Source: Methanobacteriaceae archaeon (GTDB lineage Archaea; Methanobacteriota; Methanobacteria; Methanobacteriales; Methanobacteriaceae). Taken from it: a stretch of 11,625 nt of DNA. The notes below the pieces were generated by a model. It searched no databases. It worked only from the letters and a program-made list of their open reading frames with translations, and was not told the DNA's origin. Location: positions 1 through 11,625 of the forward strand of contig CAAFWR010000018.1 of assembly GCA_900766745.1 (NCBI GenBank), written 5' to 3'. The position numbers were made by a program, and so were the translations under genes. Each line of letters starts with the position of its first letter. The first letter of the stretch is position 1. Shown here in pieces: positions 6,949 through 11,625 of the stretch.

Positions 6949-7362
6949 TTACTCTCCAACCAATGTTAAAACAATTTTTCTATTCCTTCTAGGACCATCT
7001 AATTCTATAAAAAATAATGATTGCCAAGTTCCTAAATCAATTTTTGAATTTTTAACAGGAACGGTTTCACTAGAAGACAATATTAAACTTTTTAAATGAG
7101 AAGAGGCATTATTATCAATCAAATCATGATTATAGCTATAATCATCATCAATCAAATTAGATAATGCAAATTCAAAGTCTTTAAGAAGACCTTTTTCATT
7201 TTCATTTACAGCAATAGCTGATGTGGAATGTTTTGAGAAGATATTTATTATTCCGTTGCAAAAATTAAAATTAGCTATTTCTTTATTGATTTTAGAAGTG
7301 ATGTCAATTATCTCAAATTGTTTAGATGTGTTTAATTTAATCTCTGTTGATTTTATTAACAT
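6949..7362 (-). CDS. YjbQ/UPF0047 family protein
   Basis: A 137-residue soluble protein of the secondary thiamine-phosphate synthase-like YjbQ/UPF0047 family, widespread in archaea and bacteria; the physiological role is not settled. Family motifs are all present: KHSTSAIAVNE (residues 44-54), with a conserved His at 45; NNASSHLKS (84-92), with His89; and LGTWQSLFFIELDGPR (110-125). The length is normal. There is no ribosome site before ATG 7362, but a TATA element lies about 25 bp upstream, so the message is probably leaderless and starts at the ATG. It follows the egsA-rpiA operon on the same strand but appears to have its own promoter, which overlaps the operon's T-rich terminator. Confidence 0.9.
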   Translation of the reverse strand: MLIKSTEIKLNTSKQFEIIDITSKINKEIANFNFCNGIINIFSKHSTSAIAVNENEKGLLKDFEFALSNLIDDDYSYNHDLIDNNASSHLKSLILSSSETVPVKNSKIDLGTWQSLFFIELDGPRRNRKIVLTLVGE

Positions 7363-7382
7363 AAGTTAATATTGAATTTAAA

Positions 7383-7399
7383 AATATAAAAAGAAGAAG
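7383..7399 (-). promoter_or_regulatory. overlapping operon terminator T-tract and yjbQ TATA box
   Basis: The minus strand reads TTCTTCTTTTTATATTT. The T-rich run follows directly on the small membrane protein stop, where GAGTTT and AAACTT could form a weak stem around the stop codon, so it can end the egsA operon. Within it, TTTATATT (about 7390-7383) is placed 26 bp from the yjbQ ATG and so can drive a leaderless yjbQ transcript. Confidence 0.45.
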
Positions 7400-7400
7400 T

Positions 7401-7622
7401 TTAATAAAACTCTTTTTTTCTTGTATAAGCCATGTAGACAATAAAAATACCTATGAACAATAAGACAATTTGTGGGAAAATTGCATAGATTATTGCAGGT
7501 ATTACTTTAAGCTCTGCAAGTATCCAAAGTAGTGCATAGATAATTATTAAAAATCCTACGAGAAAACTAAATTTAATTAATAATTCCCTTATATTAAAAG
7601 GCATTTGACCTGGAATCGGCAT
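7401..7622 (-). CDS. two-TM small membrane protein, last gene of the egsA operon
   Basis: No named family is recognised. The 73-residue protein has a short proline-containing N-terminus (PIPGQMPFNIRE), two hydrophobic spans (about residues 16-36 and 43-64) and a basic, aromatic tail (YTRKKEFY). The start is well supported: a perfect AGGAGG (7636-7631) stands 8 bp before the ATG and overlaps the TAG stop of rpiA, so translation is coupled to rpiA. Its place at the end of an egsA-UPF0179-rpiA transcript could link it to the membrane or to lipid synthesis, but the sequence gives no mechanistic clue. It is small enough to be missed by automatic gene callers. Confidence 0.75.
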   Translation of the reverse strand: MPIPGQMPFNIRELLIKFSFLVGFLIIIYALLWILAELKVIPAIIYAIFPQIVLLFIGIFIVYMAYTRKKEFY

Positions 7623-7630
7623 TTGTAAAA

Positions 7631-7636
7631 CCTCCT
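7631..7636 (-). promoter_or_regulatory. perfect AGGAGG ribosome site inside the rpiA stop region
   Basis: On the minus strand the rpiA stop reads TAGGAGG: the stop TAG (7637-7635) shares its last two bases with the ribosome site of the small membrane protein. This fixes the start of that gene at ATG 7622 and indicates coupled translation. Confidence 0.75.
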
Positions 7637-8300
7637 ATAATTCTTTTATACCATCAGCAGTACCTATAATCACTTTATCAACCATATTTGAAAAAATACC
7701 GTTTTCCACAACACCAGGAATAGTGTTTAAGTCTATTTCTAAATGCTCGGGACTTTCTATTTTCTCAAATTTAGCATCAATAATAAAGTTTCCATTATCC
7801 GTGATAATAGGACCATCTTTACGTTCAGCCATTCTAATTTCAGGAGTTGCACCCATATCTTCCAATGTTTGAATTACCATTCTTGAAGATTCAGGAATCA
7901 CTTCTATAGGAACTGGAAATGCACCAATTGATTCTACATATTTGGATTCGTCCACTATTACATAGAATTTTTCAGCTGCATAATCCACTATTTTTTCTTT
8001 GGTGTGTGCTGCCCCTCCACCTTTAATTAAGTTGAAGTTTCTATCAACTTCATCAGCACCATCAACAGCCAGATCAATGTCATTTTCTTCTAGAGAAGTA
8101 ATTGGAATGTTCCATTCTTTTGCAAGTAATAATGATTGGAATGATGTTGGAATTCCTTTTACTTTGATTCCTTCTTCTTGTATTCTTTTTCCAACAGCCT
8201 CAATAAAATAATGAGTTGTTGAACCTGTTCCAAGCCCTAAAACATCCCCATCTTTCACATATTCTGCTGCTTTATATCCTGCATTCTTTTTAAGATTCAT
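7635..8300 (-). CDS. rpiA: ribose-5-phosphate isomerase A
   Basis: Interconverts ribose 5-phosphate and ribulose 5-phosphate in the cytoplasm. In methanogens this feeds ribose to nucleotides, often from the ribulose monophosphate route. The 221 residues match the RpiA family length. Motifs are GLGTGSTT (residues 22-29, phosphate-binding loop), DGADEVD (80-86), [12 protein letters not shown] (92-103) and VDESK (116-120). D80, D83, K93, E102 and K120 match the known active-site set of E. coli RpiA (D81, D84, K94, E103, K121), so the enzyme should be active. ATG 8300 has an AGAGGT ribosome site 8 bp upstream. It follows the UPF0179 gene by 25 bp and overlaps the next gene's ribosome site. Confidence 0.97.
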   Translation of the reverse strand: MNLKKNAGYKAAEYVKDGDVLGLGTGSTTHYFIEAVGKRIQEEGIKVKGIPTSFQSLLLAKEWNIPITSLEENDIDLAVDGADEVDRNFNLIKGGGAAHTKEKIVDYAAEKFYVIVDESKYVESIGAFPVPIEVIPESSRMVIQTLEDMGATPEIRMAERKDGPIITDNGNFIIDAKFEKIESPEHLEIDLNTIPGVVENGIFSNMVDKVIIGTADGIKEL

Positions 8301-8325
8301 ATTATTTTACCTCTAAAAACTTAAT

Positions 8326-8763
8326 TTAAAAAACAAAAGCCAATGTTATGTTGTTTAATAAATACCCCATCTTACATTCGCCTTTATGCTTTCCTTCACT
8401 TTCGATTATTATGCATTTGTCCCCTTCAATTAAACCTTCAGGAACACAATACTCCTTAAATTCGCATTCTTCATCACAGTCTATTGGTACATATCTAAAT
8501 GTAGAACCTTCAAAGACATTTTTTGAGTTTGTAAGAAGTTTAATAGATGCTCTTTCAACTTCTACTGGAACAACTATATTCTCACTATGTATAGGGCATT
8601 TCTGTTCATTATCCCTCACTTCAATTATATCATATTTTCGACCTTCTTCTAATGAATCAACACAAGAAGATTTAAATCTACATGATTCACATTCCTCTGC
8701 TGGACCGTAAAAAATAAAACTAGTTCCTTTTTTAGCTAAATCCTTACCAATTAAAGTTATCAA
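8326..8763 (-). CDS. UPF0179 family cysteine-rich protein (TTG start)
   Basis: A 145-residue soluble protein that I recognise as UPF0179, an archaeal family of unknown function, from its start ITLIGKDLAKKGTSFIFYGP and its cysteine pattern. There are nine cysteines. C25-x2-C28-x5-C34 and C96-x3-C100-x5-C106 look like two copies of one motif, each followed by another Cys (C56 in KCP, C117 in DKC), plus C130. This suggests metal or iron-sulfur binding and an internal duplication; both are inferences. The start codon is TTG (8763-8761), immediately after the egsA TAA with no gap. Family members normally begin M-I-T-L-I-G at this point, and AGGTG lies 8 bp upstream inside the egsA 3' end. It is the second gene of the egsA operon. 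Confidence 0.9.
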   Translation of the reverse strand: MITLIGKDLAKKGTSFIFYGPAEECESCRFKSSCVDSLEEGRKYDIIEVRDNEQKCPIHSENIVVPVEVERASIKLLTNSKNVFEGSTFRYVPIDCDEECEFKEYCVPEGLIEGDKCIIIESEGKHKGECKMGYLLNNITLAFVF

Positions 8764-9819
8764 TTAAATCACACCTGTAGTTATAGCTAATTTTTGAGCT
8801 GCATCTTCCGAAATACCTTTATCACCAAGTATTGTATATCTTTCAGGTCGTATGTTATGAGCTGTAGTTAATGCCTCGATTATATCATCATCATTAACTC
8901 CCAATTCTTTTGCAGTTGTTGGAGCCCCAATAGCTTTTAAATTATCTCTTATGAATTTCCAGTCTGCTCCATAAACCTTCATCATCAAAATAGTTCCAAC
9001 ACCACATTGCTCCCCATGTAATGCGGGCCTATCTAGGATTTTATCTAATGCATGGGAAAACATATGTTCAGATCCACTAGCTGGCCTACTTGAACCTGCA
9101 ATACTAATTGCCATACTGCTACTAAAAAGAGTCTTAAGAACAATACGTGCACTAGCTTCGAGATTTGGTTTAATACTGTCAATATTATTTGTAATCATTT
9201 TAGCTGACATTATTGAAAGAGATGCTGCAGATTCACTATAACTAACATTCTTTAGACGATGAGCTAATTGCCAGTCTTTAATCGCTGTAAAATTAGATAT
9301 TAAATCTGCACATCCTGCAGCTAGTAGCTTAAATGGAGAATTAGCAATGATATCACTATCGCCAATAACAGCTATAGGTGCCTGAGCTTTTTTTGAAGTA
9401 GAACTATTGGAATTCTTTATTGAAGCTAAAGGAGATACGATACCATCATGAGAAGCTGTCGTAGGCATTGAAATAAAGTAAACTCCCTGATTACTAGAAG
9501 CTAATTTTGCAACATCAATTACAGTTCCACCACCAACTCCAATAACTGAGGTATTTTTATCAATCAAATCTTCAACTTCATTAACCGTATCAAATGAAGC
9601 TTCATCAACTTTGATTACTTCAACGTCATAATCTTTATCCTGTAAACTATCAATTGCAAATTTAGCTCCAATATCATAGGTATTATGACCTGTAACAATA
9701 AGCATTTTTTTATTAAGCCTTAAATTATCACATATTTCGCCGGTTTCTTGTATAACACCAGGTCCAATATGTACTTCCCGCGGCATCTGTATAACTCTTG
9801 AATCCATAGTTATCCCCAT
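8764..9819 (-). CDS. egsA: sn-glycerol-1-phosphate dehydrogenase
   Basis: Reduces dihydroxyacetone phosphate to sn-glycerol 1-phosphate with NAD(P)H, which provides the backbone of archaeal ether lipids. It belongs to the iron-dependent alcohol dehydrogenase/glycerol dehydrogenase superfamily. Visible are the nucleotide-binding loop GVGGGTVIDVAK (residues 94-105), PTTASHDGIVSP (119-130), and the probable metal ligands D172 (in CADLISN), H252 (in SEHMFSH) and H268 (in LHGEQ). The start could be ATG 9819 (351 residues) or, more likely, ATG 9807 (347 residues, beginning MDSRVIQMPRE as in relatives): GGGGAT just before 9807 can serve as its ribosome site, and the TATA box places the transcript start near 9822. 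It is first of four tightly spaced genes with UPF0179 and rpiA. Confidence 0.95.
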   Translation of the reverse strand: MGITMDSRVIQMPREVHIGPGVIQETGEICDNLRLNKKMLIVTGHNTYDIGAKFAIDSLQDKDYDVEVIKVDEASFDTVNEVEDLIDKNTSVIGVGGGTVIDVAKLASSNQGVYFISMPTTASHDGIVSPLASIKNSNSSTSKKAQAPIAVIGDSDIIANSPFKLLAAGCADLISNFTAIKDWQLAHRLKNVSYSESAASLSIMSAKMITNNIDSIKPNLEASARIVLKTLFSSSMAISIAGSSRPASGSEHMFSHALDKILDRPALHGEQCGVGTILMMKVYGADWKFIRDNLKAIGAPTTAKELGVNDDDIIEALTTAHNIRPERYTILGDKGISEDAAQKLAITTGVI

Positions 9820-9842
9820 TGCTATAAATTTATGTTCATAAT

Positions 9843-9852
9843 TAATATAAAT
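9843..9852 (-). promoter_or_regulatory. TATA box of the egsA operon
   Basis: On the minus strand this reads ATTTATATTA, preceded by an A-rich BRE-like CAAATT. The predicted start at about 9822 leaves a leader of about 3 nt to ATG 9819 or 15 nt to ATG 9807. The latter would hold the GGGGAT ribosome site. Confidence 0.5.
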
Positions 9853-9865
9853 AATTTGATAATTG

Positions 9866-9880
9866 AGAACTCTTAGTTCT
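9866..9880. repeat. palindrome AGAACT-N3-AGTTCT upstream of the egsA promoter
   Basis: A perfect 6+6 base dyad with a 3-base spacer. It lies about 14 bp upstream of the egsA TATA box, a place where archaeal activators often bind. It may be an operator for the lipid/rpiA operon; there is no direct evidence. Confidence 0.3.
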
Positions 9881-9984
9881 ATAAAATATTTTCAAACATC
9901 TGTTTTAAACGAATCTCAAATTTGTTTTGGTTAATTATTTAGTACATAAAAAAATTTAATGAGAAATATTGGCATAACTAGGAA

Positions 9985-10016
9985 TATAAAAAAAAGAAAA
10001 GGAAAAAAAGAATAAA
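9985..10016 (-). terminator. T-rich terminator of the secreted PAGEY-domain protein gene
   Basis: The minus strand carries two long T-rich runs directly after the stop codon (including runs of seven and eight Ts). A short 5-bp stem, CTAAG/CTTAG (10034-10030 with 10022-10018), includes the TAG stop and precedes the runs. This fits an archaeal U-tract terminator. Confidence 0.6.
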
Positions 10017-10017
10017 T

Positions 10018-10584
10018 CTAAGCTTTTAACTTAGCAGAATTAAATAAAACATATTGGCCATCAGTTAAAGTTATAATTTTATTATTATTAAAAAGATCAT
10101 TAGTTATAATACTTTCTAATGTATGTCTACTATCAGATGTTACTTCAATATATCCTTCTTCGCCATCAAGAGCCTCTAAAGTATATTCTCCTGCAGGAAT
10201 ATCTTCACCTACTTTATATTGTCCAGCAGGATAATATCCATTTTCAGGTTCTATTTCTATGTCAGTAATATTAAATATTTCTCCACCATCAACTTTAAGA
10301 TATTCCCCATCTCTTACAGTAACATATACTCCACCTTCAGTATTTAAATTAGATATGATACTATCAAGTTCACCACTTGAATCAGATGAAATTTCTACAT
10401 ATAAATTAATGCTGTTACATTTAATATAGTATTCCCCAGCTGGGAGATCAGTTCCTATTTTGTATTGCCCATCACCTTTTATTGGTTCAGGACCATCATC
10501 AAACCAGCCAGCACTTACTGTACTTGTACCTATTGCAATAATTGATACTATTAACAATATTTTGATTAAATTTTTATAATTCAT
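10018..10584 (-). CDS. secreted protein with two tandem 'PAGEY' domains
   Basis: A 188-residue exported protein. The signal peptide has a KNLIK start, a hydrophobic core (about residues 8-20) and likely cleavage after VSA25. The rest is two copies of one domain of about 68 residues (about 39-104 and 121-187). Each opens with GQYK-I/V-G-x-D-I/L-PAGEY (GQYKIGTDLPAGEY; GQYKVGEDIPAGEY), then has an E-V/I-S/T-SDS stretch, an SII segment, and closes with DGEYLKV or DGQYVLF. This domain is familiar from Firmicute surface proteins and lipoproteins, but I know no function. There is no lipobox and no C-terminal anchor. No clear ribosome site precedes the ATG, and a TATA element lies 27 bp upstream, so the message is probably leaderless. 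It is monocistronic. Confidence 0.85.
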   Translation of the reverse strand: MNYKNLIKILLIVSIIAIGTSTVSAGWFDDGPEPIKGDGQYKIGTDLPAGEYYIKCNSINLYVEISSDSSGELDSIISNLNTEGGVYVTVRDGEYLKVDGGEIFNITDIEIEPENGYYPAGQYKVGEDIPAGEYTLEALDGEEGYIEVTSDSRHTLESIITNDLFNNNKIITLTDGQYVLFNSAKLKA

Positions 10585-10606
10585 ATTTATTATTATATTA
10601 CTTCCT

Positions 10607-10620
10607 TTATAAATACTTTT
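10607..10620 (-). promoter_or_regulatory. BRE/TATA promoter of the secreted PAGEY-domain protein
   Basis: The minus strand reads AAAAAGTATTTATAA, an archaeal BRE/TATA match centred about 27 bp before the ATG at 10584. Transcription should therefore begin at or next to the start codon, giving a leaderless message. Confidence 0.5.
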
Positions 10621-10755
10621 TATTTATATTATTAACACTATCAATTAGCCAGTTTTTTCCAATTTTAAATCCATTTATCAATTTATTATTACTTATAAAC
10701 TTTCTTTAATTAGATAATTAGAAATGAAGTTTTGATTGAATTTTTTTCTTTTTGA

Positions 10756-11625
10756 AACTTCAATTTCACACAATTTGGGGGAGCAATAGAATGGCAGGGA
10801 AACAATGGAATATTAAAAAACTGTAACTTCTTAAACAATACTTCTATCCATGGTGGTGGACTCTATACAAATAGTATTAATGGTACTGTGACTGGTTGTA
10901 CTTTCATTAATAACACAGGTTCTATTTATGGTGGTGGTGTTAGTTGGGACTCTGCTAATGGTATTTTAGTGGGATGTAATTTCATTAACAACACTGGTGG
11001 TCGTGGTGGTGCAGTTTTCTGGTATGCTACTAATGGTACTATAACTGATTCTACATTCAATAAAAACTATGCTAAGTTTGATGGAGGAAGTGTTTATTGT
11101 GCAGATCGTGCTACCAATTGCATTTTAACTAATTCTATTTTTACCAATAATAAAGCTAATAATTCTGCTGGGGCTGTTTTCTGGATTGGTGCTAATGGTA
11201 CTATATCATATTCTACTTTCATTAACAACACTGCCATTAGTGTTCATGGTGGTGGAGTTTACTGGACTGGTGCTAATGGTACCATAACTGATTCTACTTT
11301 CACTAATAACGCTGCTACTAATAATGGTGGTGCTGTTTACTGGACTGGCGCTAACAGTGCTTTAATAGGTTCTACTTTCACTGGCAACAATGCTAAATAT
11401 GGTGGTGGCGTTTGTTGGTATGTTGCAAGCTCTATGATTAACTGTAATTTTAATAATAGTAAATGGATCACATCTAATGGAATTTGGACCAACAATCATT
11501 TAATCATTAATGGTGGGAAAGGTATTGTAGACCTAAAATATAATGGTGCTTCTTTCTCAGGCATTTCAATCATGATTTTAAACAATGAAACATATTATTA
11601 TCCCCCAAATACGAATATTAATTTA
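10756..11625 (+). pseudogene. adhesin-like beta-helix protein fragment without a start, running off the contig
   Basis: The frame is open for 290 codons from just after a TGA (10753-10755) to the window end. From codon 7 it encodes nine imperfect repeats of about 23-28 residues with the pattern GG-A/G-V/I-Y/F-W...NGT-I-T...C/S-T-F-x-N-N, as in Chlamydia Pmp-like right-handed beta-helices and Methanobacteriaceae adhesin-like surface proteins. After the repeats a different segment begins (GIVDLKYNGASFSGISIMIL), possibly an Ig-like domain. The protein is rich in Asn, Gly and Thr. No ATG, GTG or TTG start with a ribosome site precedes the first repeat in this frame, and the 170 bp upstream encode no signal peptide in any frame. 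It therefore looks like a 5'-deleted copy or silent cassette. A misassembly at this repeat-rich contig end is an alternative. Confidence 0.75.
10774..11460 (+). repeat. nine degenerate 70-80 bp repeats encoding beta-helix coils
   Basis: Repeat starts, by the GG codon pair, are near 10777, 10852, 10930, 11005, 11083, 11164, 11248, 11323 and 11401. Near-identical blocks such as GGTGCTAATGGTAC recur. The repeats diverge enough to be an old protein tandem array rather than a CRISPR or satellite. Such arrays are good substrates for recombination and for assembly breaks. Confidence 0.8.

Noticed and set aside
8348..8710. 120-codon plus-strand frame opposite UPF0179
   Set aside because: Antisense to a recognised conserved family; Ser- and Pro-rich shadow composition and no start signals.
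10774..11460. Repeat array considered as CRISPR or satellite
   Set aside because: Repeats are degenerate, in frame, and encode a regular beta-helix coil pattern; there are no unique spacers of constant length.

Overview
The window is AT-rich archaeal DNA. It most likely comes from the Methanobacteriaceae (Methanobrevibacter or Methanosphaera type). The support is an archaeal-type PheT; sn-glycerol-1-phosphate dehydrogenase, the enzyme that sets archaeal lipid stereochemistry; UPF0179, DUF2149 and DUF2162 families typical of methanogens; BRE/TATA promoters about 26 bp ahead of start sites; GGTGAT/AGGAGG ribosome sites; and a beta-helix adhesin-like surface protein. The genus is an inference. 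Both ends are contig ends: bases 1-17 are an Illumina adapter remnant, and the right end stops inside repeats.

Layout. (1) 1-2253, minus: valS, missing its C-terminal part. (2) 2390-4123, minus: a three-gene operon coding for a DUF2162 membrane protein, a MotA/TolQ/ExbB channel protein and an ExbD-like DUF2149 protein, closed by a hairpin plus U-tract terminator. (3) 4124-4675: an AT-rich divergent gap with promoters at both edges and no convincing gene. (4) 4676-6704, plus: a small polytopic membrane protein with metal-site-like His/Asp/Glu residues, tightly coupled to pheT. (5) 6705-6948: a convergent gap holding a strong promoter and two unusually GC-rich hairpins, a candidate small RNA. 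(6) 6949-7362, minus: a YjbQ/UPF0047 gene, probably leaderless. (7) 7401-9819, minus: an operon egsA, UPF0179, rpiA and a two-TM small protein, with very tight junctions. (8) 10018-10584, minus: a secreted protein made of two copies of a 'PAGEY' domain seen in bacterial surface proteins. (9) 10756-11625, plus: nine beta-helix repeats of an adhesin-like protein with no start codon or signal peptide, running off the contig.

Most of the content is housekeeping: two aminoacyl-tRNA synthetases, ether-lipid backbone synthesis and pentose phosphate isomerisation. The less ordinary parts are the ExbB/ExbD-like cassette in a lineage without an outer membrane, the possible stand-alone RNA next to pheT, the headless adhesin cassette, and terminator hairpins built around stop codons.
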